From: Planococcus citreus
Lineage (GTDB): Bacteria > Bacillota > Bacilli > Bacillales_A > Planococcaceae
Assembly (NCBI RefSeq): GCF_003664125.1
Contig: NZ_RCCP01000001.1
Location: 62,001 to 126,000, forward strand
Length of the DNA stretch: 64,000 bases
Direction: 5' to 3'
In this document: piece after piece, positions 1-7,370 of the stretch
How positions within the stretch are numbered: the stretch's first letter is position 1
Layout: the number at the start of each line of letters is the position of its first letter
Made by a program: the position numbers and the translations under genes
The notes under the pieces: generated by a model
The model's database searches: none
What the model was told of the DNA's origin: nothing
Seen by the model: only the letters and a program-made list of their open reading frames with translations

Positions 1-556
1 GCTCGGTCAAATTGAAAACGCCAGGAGACGGCTTGTCATGGCTCCAATTTTTTTGGTATCGCTCAGAAGAGACTTGTTTAATGACCGTGCCTTTCGTCGA
101 AGACAGCACATCCACCCAGCGCGCAGTAGTCGGATCGGTTTCACTGCCGCGCAAGTCGACGATATTGGTGCCATGTGCTGTCGCGATCCCGGTGTTCAAG
201 GTGATTGTCAAGGCCAGCAAGCTGACATCCGAATACCCAAGAAGCCATTTCGGCGTGAACTTCTTGAAGTCCAGATGCTCCAGCACTTCCAATAACAGCT
301 CCCCACCCCACGGTGGGATGATAGCGTCGACTGTGGAATCCCGCCAAATGCTGAGGAGTTCTTTTGCGCGGATGGCTGCAGGCGACGACTTCGCTTCTTT
401 TTGGGTCCAGGCATTCGCCGTAGTTTTGATAGCAAATCCTTGCTTCTCCAACTGGGCTGTAGCTCCTTCAAGCAAATGATGAAGTTCTTCGGACACCCCT
501 GAAGAAGGTGCCGTAATGCCGATGGTTCTTAACGCTCGATCGGGATAGCGGATCAT
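1..556 (-). CDS. S66-family peptidase (LD-carboxypeptidase / MccF-like), C-terminus cut by window edge
   Basis: Reading the minus strand from the ATG at 556 gives MIRYPDRALRTIGITAPSSG and about 185 residues without a stop before the window ends, so only the N-terminal half to two thirds is present. The PSSG segment, the IIPPWGGELLLE stretch and the GYSDVSLL and HGTN motifs are typical of family S66 serine peptidases, which cleave L,D bonds in recycled muropeptides or confer microcin C7-type immunity. The catalytic Ser lies in such a GYSD-type segment; the Glu and His of the triad would be beyond the edge. A good ribosome site (AAGGAGGAGA) stands just before the ATG. A 69-codon gene lies 12 bases upstream in the same direction, so the two are probably co-transcribed. 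Family assignment is from motifs seen by eye; the substrate is unknown. Confidence 0.8.
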   Translation of the reverse strand, partial: MIRYPDRALRTIGITAPSSGVSEELHHLLEGATAQLEKQGFAIKTTANAWTQKEAKSSPAAIRAKELLSIWRDSTVDAIIPPWGGELLLEVLEHLDFKKFTPKWLLGYSDVSLLALTITLNTGIATAHGTNIVDLRGSETDPTTARWVDVLSSTKGTVIKQVSSERYQKNWSHDKPSPGVFNLTE

Positions 557-568
557 CGTCTCTCCTCC

Positions 569-778
569 TTACCAATTGATATAATTGAACAATACATAAA
601 CGATGCCCAGCAGTAAAGCGGCTCCAAAACCGGTTAATACGACATGGACCAAACCGTCTACCAATAGATTCGGCTGCTTGTCGAGACGCTTGCCTTTGAA
701 CTGTGAAAAATCCGGCGGCGTTTCTTTTAAATTGCGTTGCTGTATGGACAGGTCATTTTCCTCGAATTGTTTGCTCAT
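569..778 (-). CDS. Small single-span membrane protein of unknown function
   Basis: A 69-residue protein with a charged, probably cytoplasmic N-terminal 35 residues and one hydrophobic span at about residues 43-66 (HVVLTGFGAALLLGIVYVLF). An AGGGGTG ribosome site precedes the ATG at a usable distance. It sits 12 bases upstream of the S66 peptidase gene on the same strand and is likely co-transcribed with it. I do not recognise the family. It is called real because of the ribosome site, the coherent charge-then-membrane layout, and the absence of a better frame here. Confidence 0.65.
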   Translation of the reverse strand: MSKQFEENDLSIQQRNLKETPPDFSQFKGKRLDKQPNLLVDGLVHVVLTGFGAALLLGIVYVLFNYINW

Positions 779-890
779 ATATATACACCCCTATAATTTA
801 ACATTTTTAAATTATTTTTCTTTTTACAATTATACTAAAAATTGTGCCAAGAAAACATGCTAGTTTTTTGCATCATATCCTATATTTTGG

Positions 891-915
891 CTATAGCCCG
901 ATTTTTCGGGTATAG
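891..915. promoter_or_regulatory. Inverted repeat just upstream of yhfK-like gene
   Basis: The sequence CTATAGCCCGA-ttt-TCGGGTATAG forms a 10-bp inverted repeat with one unpaired G. It ends about 20 bases before the ribosome site of the oxidoreductase gene. It could be a repressor operator overlapping the promoter or a short hairpin in the leader. No U-tract follows directly, so it does not look like a terminator. The function is not known. Confidence 0.4.
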
Positions 916-950
916 AGTTTAGGTAGCCATATTTTAAGGAGGAAATTGAA

Positions 951-1595
951 ATGAAAACACTCGTAATCGGAGCAAACGGCAAGATTGGACAGCATTTGGT
1001 GCGCCTGCTTGCGAAACATCCGGATCACACAGTGAAAGCGATGATCCGCAAATCCGAACAACGCCCGTTTTTTGAAGAGCTGAAAGCGGAAACAGTGGTG
1101 GCAAGCCTCGAAGGAAGCGTGGAAGAACTGCAAAAAGCGATGGCTGACTGCGATGCAGTGGTCTTCACAGCTGGCAGCGGCGCTTCGACCGGTGCAGACA
1201 AAACGATGACCGTTGATTTAGACGGCGCGGCAAAGGCGGTTGAAGCCGCAGAACTAGCCGGCATCGATCGCTTCATCATGGTCAGCGCCATCCATGCCGA
1301 TGACCGCTCCCATTGGACCAAGGAAATGACGCCGTACTATATCGCTAAACACCACGCCGATCGCATCTTGCAATCGAGCAGCTTGGCGTATACAATCGTC
1401 CGGCCCGGCTTATTGACAGACGATCCGGGAACTGGGCAAATTGCCGCCGCCGGGAAACTCGATCCCGGCAGCATTCCGAGAGAAGACGTCGCAGCTGTTA
1501 TCGTCGCGTGCCTCGAATCCAATGACCTCACAGACAAAGTATTCGAGTTGACTTCAGGCGACAGCCAAATCGAAGACGCCTTGAAAAATATTTGA
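951..1595 (+). CDS. yhfK: NAD(P)-binding SDR-type oxidoreductase, YhfK family
   Basis: This 214-residue protein has the Rossmann motif GANGKIGQHL at residues 7-16, an AVVFTAGSGAS stretch near 70-80, and YYIAKHHAD, an atypical-SDR YxxxK-type site, near residue 130. Length and sequence closely match B. subtilis YhfK as I remember it. It probably binds NAD(P)H and acts on a small nucleotide-sugar-like or carbonyl substrate in the cytoplasm; the true substrate is not established. The start is supported by AAGGAGG eight bases before the ATG. It is monocistronic: an inverted repeat lies upstream and a strong bidirectional terminator follows the stop. Confidence 0.85.
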   Translation: MKTLVIGANGKIGQHLVRLLAKHPDHTVKAMIRKSEQRPFFEELKAETVVASLEGSVEELQKAMADCDAVVFTAGSGASTGADKTMTVDLDGAAKAVEAAELAGIDRFIMVSAIHADDRSHWTKEMTPYYIAKHHADRILQSSSLAYTIVRPGLLTDDPGTGQIAAAGKLDPGSIPREDVAAVIVACLESNDLTDKVFELTSGDSQIEDALKNI

Positions 1596-1603
1596 TAAAA
1601 CGC

Positions 1604-1640
1604 AAAAGCAGGTGAAGATTTTCTCTTCACCTGCTTTTTT
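1604..1640. terminator. Bidirectional rho-independent terminator
   Basis: A 15-bp perfect stem (AAAAGCAGGTGAAGA paired with its complement, loop of 5) with A and T tracts on both sides. It lies between convergent genes and can end transcripts from both the yhfK-like gene and the minus-strand membrane gene. Confidence 0.9.
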
Positions 1641-1897
1641 CACGCTTTTGTATACTCCTGGCCTTTCCAATTACGGTAGCCGATTACTGCTTGGAAAACG
1701 AATGCGATCGAACAGACCACAATCGCGATATAGCCGAGCATCGTAATCGGCTGCATCAAAATCGACTGAACGACAAGCAATAGCATCAAAGCCGCGATTC
1801 CGAAATTGACGATATAGGGTTTATCATAGTATTTCTTCGACGCGATCCCGACAAAAACCGCCACCCCGATAATTGCGATAAACAACAACATATCCAT
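1640..1897 (-). CDS. Small three-span membrane protein, unknown function
   Basis: Hydrophobic spans lie at about residues 2-19, 30-50 and 53-73 of this 85-residue protein, so it is probably an integral membrane protein with three helices. The open frame continues upstream to a possible ATG at 1930. The start at 1897 is preferred because AAAAAAGGATGG is placed correctly before it and the protein then begins at the first membrane helix (MDMLLFIAIIGVAVF). The gene stands alone on the minus strand with a terminator immediately downstream. I do not recognise the family. Confidence 0.65.
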   Translation of the reverse strand: MDMLLFIAIIGVAVFVGIASKKYYDKPYIVNFGIAALMLLLVVQSILMQPITMLGYIAIVVCSIAFVFQAVIGYRNWKGQEYTKA

Positions 1898-2003
1898 TGA
1901 ATTCCATCCTTTTTTGAAAGATTGAGTCATTTTCTAACATCAACTACAGCTACTATAGCATAATTCACATCCGGAAAGCGGCTTGCTTTCGGCTGAGACG
2001 ACA

Positions 2004-2048
2004 GATAATAACCCCCAATCCAATATTTATGGATTGGGGGTTATTATC
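2004..2048. terminator. Very long perfect hairpin after the 73-codon gene
   Basis: An 18-bp perfect stem (GATAATAACCCCCAATCC and its complement around a 9-nt loop) begins one base after the stop codon of the minus-strand gene ending at 2049. The flanks carry only a TTATTAT-like tract, so termination is plausible but the stem is longer than needed. Confidence 0.7.
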
Positions 2049-2270
2049 TCAATGCGCTTTTAATTCCGCTACAAGCTTCCGGTAGTAGTCAAAATCGAAT
2101 TCGACGCTTCCTTTTTTATAAAACCATAGCACGGCATCTTTATCGCCGCGCTCGAGCAGGTGCGTAATGACGGCTTTTGGGCTCGCCACATCGACGCCTG
2201 CTTGGTCCGCTTCACGCAATTTCGTTAGCATTTCCTGTTTCGTAGCCAATTGGGCTTCCCCCTTTTTCAT
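2049..2270 (-). CDS. Conserved-looking small cytoplasmic protein, unknown function
   Basis: A 73-residue, charged protein with no membrane span and no motif I recognise. Its start codon overlaps the stop of the upstream SDR gene (ATGA), and a GGGAG ribosome site lies at the end of that gene. It is therefore translationally coupled and is the last gene of a three-gene minus-strand operon: amidohydrolase, SDR, this protein. The long hairpin right after its stop supports this as the operon end. Confidence 0.6.
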   Translation of the reverse strand: MKKGEAQLATKQEMLTKLREADQAGVDVASPKAVITHLLERGDKDAVLWFYKKGSVEFDFDYYRKLVAELKAH

Positions 2271-2986
2271 TTCGGCAGCTCCCTTAAATCGAGCAACACC
2301 GGCAGTTCATTGAAATCAGGGCGTTCCATCAACTGGATCAAGCCTGATGCTGTGTTTTCCGGCGTGCTAAGTTTGCCGCTGCGCTTATAGTCGCGGAAAT
2401 GCTCGATCTGCGGAAAATCCTCTTCACCACTTTCCCGGATTTTTTCTTGCATACCGGTATCGATAATGCCTGGCGCGACCGAAACCGCTTTAAGGTTTTC
2501 ATATTCAGCATCCAGACAGGTCGTGTAATGGTCGAGACCCGCCTTGCCGGCGCAATAGGCGCTCCAGCCTTTGACCTGTTTTCTGCCGGCACCTGATGAG
2601 ATATTGACGATGCGGCGCGTCTTTAAGGACTCTGTCCCACGCAAGAAGGCGGAAGACAAAGCCATCGGCGCCGTCAAGTTCAAGGTGATGCTCTTCTCGA
2701 TGTCCTGCCCATCATTCGCGGCGGCAAAGCCGATCGGTTCGACCGTTCCGGCGTTATTGACCAAAGTGACCGCTTCCGCCTCAAGTGAAATTTCTTTTGC
2801 CGCTCGTGACATGACTTCGGAAATCCCGGCGATATCGGTCAAATCATAGGTGATGAACAGTGCACCTGTCCAGTCTTCAGGCCGCGTGCGGGCGATGCCG
2901 ATCACCTGCTGGCCGGACGCTGCCAATTGCTTGCTGAGTGCAAGGCCGATGCCTTTCGAAGCACCGGTGATGATAAATGTTTCCAT
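2267..2986 (-). CDS. Short-chain dehydrogenase/reductase, YueD (benzil reductase)-like
   Basis: Classical SDR of 239 residues. The cofactor motif TGASKGIG lies near residues 6-13, NNAG near 76-79, the catalytic Ser in NISSGAG, and YCAGK supplies the Tyr and Lys. The C-terminal region with PGIIDTGMQ resembles B. subtilis YueD, which reduces one carbonyl of benzil, so a carbonyl reductase role is likely but the physiological substrate is unknown. A GTG at 2992 extends the frame, but the ATG at 2986 is chosen because GGAGGTG lies seven bases before it. The upstream amidohydrolase ends three bases before this ATG, so the genes are coupled. Confidence 0.8.
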   Translation of the reverse strand: METFIITGASKGIGLALSKQLAASGQQVIGIARTRPEDWTGALFITYDLTDIAGISEVMSRAAKEISLEAEAVTLVNNAGTVEPIGFAAANDGQDIEKSITLNLTAPMALSSAFLRGTESLKTRRIVNISSGAGRKQVKGWSAYCAGKAGLDHYTTCLDAEYENLKAVSVAPGIIDTGMQEKIRESGEEDFPQIEHFRDYKRSGKLSTPENTASGLIQLMERPDFNELPVLLDLRELPK

Positions 2987-2988
2987 CT

Positions 2989-4569
2989 TCACACCTCCAC
3001 TCCATTTTTCTCATACATGACTTCACCTGCGACGACCGTCATTTCCACTTCAGCGTTAAGCAATTGCTCCTCAGGCCCTTCAAACAAGTCGCGGTCGAAC
3101 ACGGTGAAATCCGCATCGAAGCCTTCTTTGATCAAGCCGCGGCGATGCTCCATGCAAATGGCTTGCGCACTGCCGAACGTATACAGACGGATCGCTTCGA
3201 AGCGGCTAAGTTTTTGTTCAGGCAAATACCCTTCATGCGTCTCTTCAGGCTTTCTGCGTGCAACAGCCGCAAACAAGCCTTGGCGCGGGTCGACTTCTTC
3301 AATCGGCGCATCGGAGCCACCTGCACAGATGATGCCCTCATCCAATAGCGTCTTCCAGGCATATGATAACGCGAGACGGTCATCGCCGAGGCGCTCCACT
3401 ACCCACGGGAAATCCGATGGCACAAAACTTGGCTGTAGATCAAGCGCAACATCAAGGCGCTTCAAGCGTTCGAGCAAATCTTCTCTCAGCACCATCGCAT
3501 GGATGAGCCGGTCCCGTTTGCCTTGAGGGGTTGGATGAGCTTCGATCGCATCGAGCGCTTTTTCCATCGCAAAATCCCCGATGACGTGGATAGCGACCGC
3601 TTCCCCGTGTTTTCTTGCTACGGACACGAGGCGCTTCAATTCTTCGTCGGAATGAATCGCCACCCCGCTAGTCGATGGGTCATCTGTATAAGGGCGGCTA
3701 AGTAATGCCGTTCTGCCGCCTATCGAACCATCAGCAAATAATTTCATCGGGCCCGGATCGATAAACGGTTCCAAATACTCGGCGTCATCCATCATTTCTT
3801 CAAAAGCCACGTGGGCGCGCAGCAAATGGGCGCGGAATTTCGTTTCCTTGCCGATGACATTATGGAAAGCTTGCAGCGGCCGTGAGTAATGGCCGTAATA
3901 CCCCATATCTTCTGTATGGCCTCCTGTCAGCCCAAGCTTGAGCAAATCGTCGACCGAGGTTTTCAGCGCTTTCGTCAAATAGTCGACGCTCACTTCCGGC
4001 ACGACATTTGCGACGAGATCCTGGGCTGCATCGAGCAAATACCCTGTCGGTTCACCGTTTGTATCACGCACGATGACGCCGCCCTCTGGATCTTCAGTTT
4101 CTTTCGTGATGCCTGCTAGTTCAAGCGCGCGCGAATTGGCGAGCACTGCATGGCGGCACACGCGTTTTAGCATCATCGGCGATTCGCAGATGGCATCGAG
4201 TTCGCTACGGTGGAAAATTTTCCGGTCGGGGAAATTGTTTTCATTCCATCCTTCTCCGATAAACCATTCATCTCCGGAATGGCCTTCCGTCGAGCGGATC
4301 AATTGCTGTTTCATTTCGTCTGAACTGTCGATCTTCGATAAATCGACACGCATCAACTTTTCTCCGTGCTGGATCAGATGCAGGTGGCTGTCAACAAGCC
4401 CCGGATACATGGTACGACCGGCTAAATCGATTTCTTTATCGGCTAGTTGACGCAATTCTTCGTAAGACCCTGTTTTTTCTATGCGATCGTCAGAGACCAG
4501 CACCGCTTCTACGGTCTCGCCTTCTGTCGCCATTGTATAAATTTGTCCCCCATAAATAAGCACCTTCAT
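2989..4569 (-). CDS. YtcJ-like amidohydrolase
   Basis: A 526-residue metal-dependent amidohydrolase of the urease superfamily. It has the N-terminal beta-sandwich start (MKVLIYGGQIYTM), the metal-binding DSHLHL near residue 60, GGHTEDMG near 215, AIHVIGD near 325 and a late GSDAPIEE motif near 420, in the order seen in YtcJ/NfdA-type exoenzymes. It should hydrolyse a C-N bond in a small amide in the cytoplasm; the substrate cannot be read from sequence. A GGAGTGG ribosome site precedes the ATG. It is the first gene of an operon with an SDR and a small protein, which suggests a catabolic or detoxifying unit for an amide or carbonyl compound. Confidence 0.85.
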   Translation of the reverse strand: MKVLIYGGQIYTMATEGETVEAVLVSDDRIEKTGSYEELRQLADKEIDLAGRTMYPGLVDSHLHLIQHGEKLMRVDLSKIDSSDEMKQQLIRSTEGHSGDEWFIGEGWNENNFPDRKIFHRSELDAICESPMMLKRVCRHAVLANSRALELAGITKETEDPEGGVIVRDTNGEPTGYLLDAAQDLVANVVPEVSVDYLTKALKTSVDDLLKLGLTGGHTEDMGYYGHYSRPLQAFHNVIGKETKFRAHLLRAHVAFEEMMDDAEYLEPFIDPGPMKLFADGSIGGRTALLSRPYTDDPSTSGVAIHSDEELKRLVSVARKHGEAVAIHVIGDFAMEKALDAIEAHPTPQGKRDRLIHAMVLREDLLERLKRLDVALDLQPSFVPSDFPWVVERLGDDRLALSYAWKTLLDEGIICAGGSDAPIEEVDPRQGLFAAVARRKPEETHEGYLPEQKLSRFEAIRLYTFGSAQAICMEHRRGLIKEGFDADFTVFDRDLFEGPEEQLLNAEVEMTVVAGEVMYEKNGVEV

Positions 4570-4689
4570 CTAAAACCACTCCTTTTCTCTTTGTTCATCA
4601 TAAATATATTTTTCAGTGCATTCAATAAGTTTGGCTGGAAACGGCTAAATTTTTCTACGCCTGCCCGCTGATACAAGATTCCCCATTTA

Positions 4690-4698
4690 TGATATACT
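4690..4698 (+). promoter_or_regulatory. Candidate extended -10 promoter for the CNNM/CBS gene
   Basis: TGA followed by TATACT forms an extended -10 element about 38 bases before the start codon. No good -35 hexamer is seen at the normal distance, which is common for extended -10 promoters. Confidence 0.5.
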
Positions 4699-4735
4699 AT
4701 GCACAACTTTAGAAAGCTGAGGTGAGCTCCCGGAC

Positions 4736-6049
4736 ATGGGGGACGAATTGGACAGTATATTTTATCTTTATATCGCAACCGCAAGTATTCTTTTATTTTT
4801 TACCGCTTTTTTTGTTGGAGCGGAATTCTCCATCATCCGGGTGCGCTTGTCGCGCATTGAACAAGCCTTGTCGGAAGGGCGCAAAAATGCCAATTGGCTG
4901 GAAAAAATCAGCAATAATCTGGATTATTATTTATCCGTTTCGCGCTTTGGCATCGCAGTGACGGCAATCGGTCTTGGCTGGCTGTCTAAAAACATTGCCG
5001 AATTGCCTTCTGTACGTGCAGTGGCTGACAACGCTGGACCAAATGCGGCAGGCCCAATCTCTTATATCACTGTGCTCGTGCTGGTCTTTTCCATCCGGGC
5101 GATCATCGGAGAACTGGCGCCAAAAGCTTTGGCGGCCCAGTACGCAGAACGCGCGGCCTTTCGCCTCGCCCCTGCACTGAGTCTTGCAGGCAGTATATTT
5201 GCACCGATTCTATGGCTGCTTAACGCAGCGGCACGGCTCCTCTTGCGGCCGCTCGGCATCCGTACTTTACAGCCGGAATACGGCCACTCCGAAGAAGACT
5301 TGAAGCATTTGATGCATGAAAGTTACCAAAGCGGTGAAATCAACCAGAATGAATTGGCGTATATGCAAAACATCTTTTCGTTTGATGAACGGCTGGCGAA
5401 AGACATCATGCTGCCGAGAACGCAAATGATTACCATTTCACTGGAAATGGATCATGATGAATTAATGGAAATTATTGAAGAACATCAATATACACGCTAT
5501 CCCGTTACTGAAGACGGCGATAAAGACGCCATCATCGGCTTTGTCAATATCAAGGAATTGCTGACGAGCTACACGACAGCGGGAGATCTCTCGAAAAGCT
5601 TGACGATCCATGACTTGCCGTTCGTCCACGACCAGGCGCCAATCCAGGATGTTCTGCTGCGCATGCAAAGCCAGCACGTCCATATGGCAATCGTTGTCGA
5701 TGAATACGGCGGAACAGCGGGGGTCATCACGATGGAAGACATCCTGGAAGAAATCGTCGGTGAAATCCGCGATGAATTCGACCATGACGAAACTGATGAT
5801 ATCAAACGGATAGATCATCATAATTTCCTCGTCAACGCCCGGGTGTTGCTGTCAGAACTCGAAGCCCGCTTCCCGATCGAATTCGAAGAAAGTGAAGACA
5901 TCGACACTGTCGGAGGCTGGGTCCAGATGATGGACACGGACATCGCAGAAGGCGGCGTCATTGACTTGACTGACTTCCGCTTTATCGTACGTGAGATGGA
6001 GAATCACCAAATCATCACTGTCCAATTGAACAAGAAAAACAAATCATAG
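4736..6049 (+). CDS. CNNM/CorC (HlyC) family membrane protein with CBS pair
   Basis: Three parts are visible in 437 residues. The first is an N-terminal CNNM (DUF21) transmembrane domain, about residues 8-195, with several hydrophobic spans. The second is a tandem CBS pair, about 210-335, ending in [20 protein letters not shown]. The third is a CorC/HlyC C-terminal domain, about 350-430. This is the layout of B. subtilis YhdP/YrkA/YqhB and of CNNM magnesium exporters, so a role in divalent cation (Mg2+) export sensed through nucleotide-binding CBS domains is likely. The start at ATG 4736 is set by GAGGTGAG nine bases upstream. It is monocistronic with its own terminator. Which paralogue it matches is not clear, so no symbol is given. 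Confidence 0.88.
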   Translation: MGDELDSIFYLYIATASILLFFTAFFVGAEFSIIRVRLSRIEQALSEGRKNANWLEKISNNLDYYLSVSRFGIAVTAIGLGWLSKNIAELPSVRAVADNAGPNAAGPISYITVLVLVFSIRAIIGELAPKALAAQYAERAAFRLAPALSLAGSIFAPILWLLNAAARLLLRPLGIRTLQPEYGHSEEDLKHLMHESYQSGEINQNELAYMQNIFSFDERLAKDIMLPRTQMITISLEMDHDELMEIIEEHQYTRYPVTEDGDKDAIIGFVNIKELLTSYTTAGDLSKSLTIHDLPFVHDQAPIQDVLLRMQSQHVHMAIVVDEYGGTAGVITMEDILEEIVGEIRDEFDHDETDDIKRIDHHNFLVNARVLLSELEARFPIEFEESEDIDTVGGWVQMMDTDIAEGGVIDLTDFRFIVREMENHQIITVQLNKKNKS

Positions 6050-6084
6050 AAAAAAGGCATTGCTACATAAGCAATGCCTTTTCT
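6050..6084 (+). terminator. Terminator of the CNNM/CBS gene
   Basis: An 8-bp GC-balanced stem GGCATTGC/GCAATGCC, extended by A:T pairs, with a TACATAA loop and a T-tract, starts directly after the stop codon. The same 23-nt core recurs at 6404-6426. Confidence 0.9.
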
Positions 6085-6188
6085 TCTGAATGTTGAAGAA
6101 GTCTGGGATCTGTTATGAATGAAAAAGGAGACCGCTTAATCCGCATTCAAAAAACAATGTTCTATCCAAGTATTTGGAGAAGTGTTCG

Positions 6189-6355
6189 CTCGACTCCAGT
6201 GGATCAGCGAGACGACCGAGACCCCGCAAGAAATGAATGAGCGAAGCTAAGCAGAGCTCATTCATTTGCGACGCATCTGCCGTGCAGATGTGGGAGCACA
6301 AAGGTTTCGCAGCGGCTGAGGAGGCTTGGGCGCGAGCCCACGGAAAGCGAGCGAT
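6189..6355. repeat. Folded intergenic repeat-like element between duplicated terminators
   Basis: The only gene-free stretch over 300 bases without an RNA gene (6050-6436) contains this block and no credible ORF. It has three clean hairpins. They are a 12-bp stem at 6231-6267 (AAATGAATGAGC arms), an 8-bp stem at 6273-6291 (GCATCTGC/GCAGATGT), and a 5-bp stem closed by a GCGA tetraloop at 6327-6340. The segments CCGAGACCCCGCA, GCTGAGGAGGCTTGGGCG and CGGAAAGCGAGCG resemble a dispersed intergenic repeat I remember from Bacillaceae and Planococcaceae genomes. No second copy was noticed in this window. Whether it is transcribed, mobile or structural is unknown. Confidence 0.5.
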
Positions 6356-6397
6356 AAGCTTCGGAAAATACGACTTCTTAACTTTCTCGAGAACTTA

Positions 6398-6432
6398 AAA
6401 AACGGCATTGCTACATAAGCAATGCCGTTTTT
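6398..6432 (-). terminator. Terminator of the rhodanese gene (duplicate of the one at 6050)
   Basis: The same 23-nt core GGCATTGCTACATAA plus GCAATGCC as the hairpin at 6056-6078, here with one extra C:G pair and T-tracts in both directions. It lies just after the stop of the minus-strand sulfurtransferase gene. Confidence 0.9.
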
Positions 6433-6436
6433 CTAT

Positions 6437-7369
6437 TTACTTTTTATCTTCCAAGAGCGATTTTTCGTATTCGAATTTCTTCATCAGCATCTCACCGGTG
6501 TAGCCTTCTTCGATCAACTTCGCCAGTACCGCTTTCGTCTGGTCATCAGCCGCTTCCGGATGCTCATCGCGGTCGATTTCCACGACACTGTCCTCATCGG
6601 AGATCCAGTCGGAATAGCTGCCGACATACAATTTCAAGCCTTCGTATTGTTTTTCGGCAAGCATGGCATACAGCGCAGCCGCCGTTACGCCGCTGCCGCA
6701 ATAGACCACCGCCGGTTCTTTCGGCTGCAGCAAGCTGCCGAACTCTTCGTCGGTCCGGAATGCGTCATTTGACACCAGTTGCGACCAATCGTAATTGCGT
6801 GCACCCGGGATGCGCCCGGCGACGGCGTCGATCGGTTCGTTGATGCCGGCATAGCGTTCCGCAGAACGGGCATCGATCAAGACGCCCAATTCTTTGCCAT
6901 CGACGATTTGCTGGACGTCTTTACGCGTCGCAAGCAAGCTATCGTCAAACTCCGGCGTAATGGATGAAGCTGAATAGGATGTTGATTCTGTCGAAGTGGC
7001 AATGCCTTGCTGCTTCAGTTCGTCAAAACCGACACGGCTGATAAAAGCGTGTTCGAATCCGGCATAAGAAAGCAGCCACCATGCTCGCGCGGCATAAGGA
7101 GAACCGCCCTGGTCATAGACGACGATCGAATCGGTCAATTCCAAACCTGCTGCTTGGAACAATTGCGTCAGCTGGTCTTTACTTGGCATCGGGTGGCGGC
7201 CGTTTTCAGACGCCATATCGGATAAATCGTTCTCCAAGTCCCAATGAATCGCCCCTGCTACATGTTCCGCCGCAAAGCTTTCGTTTCCCCATGCGGAATC
7301 CTTTAAGTCAAAGCGCGCATCGATCCAACGGTATTTCTCTGTATCTATCGTTTCAATAAAAACAGTCAT
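6437..7369 (-). CDS. Thiosulfate/mercaptopyruvate sulfurtransferase (two-domain rhodanese)
   Basis: The 310-residue protein has an N-terminal inactive rhodanese domain (about 8-130, with WIDARFDL and VVYDQGG) and a catalytic domain (about 150-270). The active-site loop is VYCGSGVTA, where the Cys carries the persulfide. It transfers sulfane sulfur from thiosulfate or 3-mercaptopyruvate to thiophilic acceptors in the cytoplasm. The CGSGVT loop is closer to mercaptopyruvate-type (SseA-like) loops than to bovine-type rhodanese loops, but specificity is not certain. A charged extension of about 40 residues follows the second domain. The start lies one base after the stop of dynA, so the two genes form an operon. 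Confidence 0.88.
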   Translation of the reverse strand: MTVFIETIDTEKYRWIDARFDLKDSAWGNESFAAEHVAGAIHWDLENDLSDMASENGRHPMPSKDQLTQLFQAAGLELTDSIVVYDQGGSPYAARAWWLLSYAGFEHAFISRVGFDELKQQGIATSTESTSYSASSITPEFDDSLLATRKDVQQIVDGKELGVLIDARSAERYAGINEPIDAVAGRIPGARNYDWSQLVSNDAFRTDEEFGSLLQPKEPAVVYCGSGVTAAALYAMLAEKQYEGLKLYVGSYSDWISDEDSVVEIDRDEHPEAADDQTKAVLAKLIEEGYTGEMLMKKFEYEKSLLEDKK

Positions 7370-7370
7370 A

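Noticed and set aside
12..479. Plus-strand 155-codon ORF at the left edge
   Set aside because: The minus strand here encodes a coherent S66 peptidase with motifs and a ribosome site; the plus frame has no recognisable features.
6113..6301. 62-codon ORF in the 6.1-6.4 kb gap
   Set aside because: It has no ribosome site, an odd composition, and lies in the folded repeat element.
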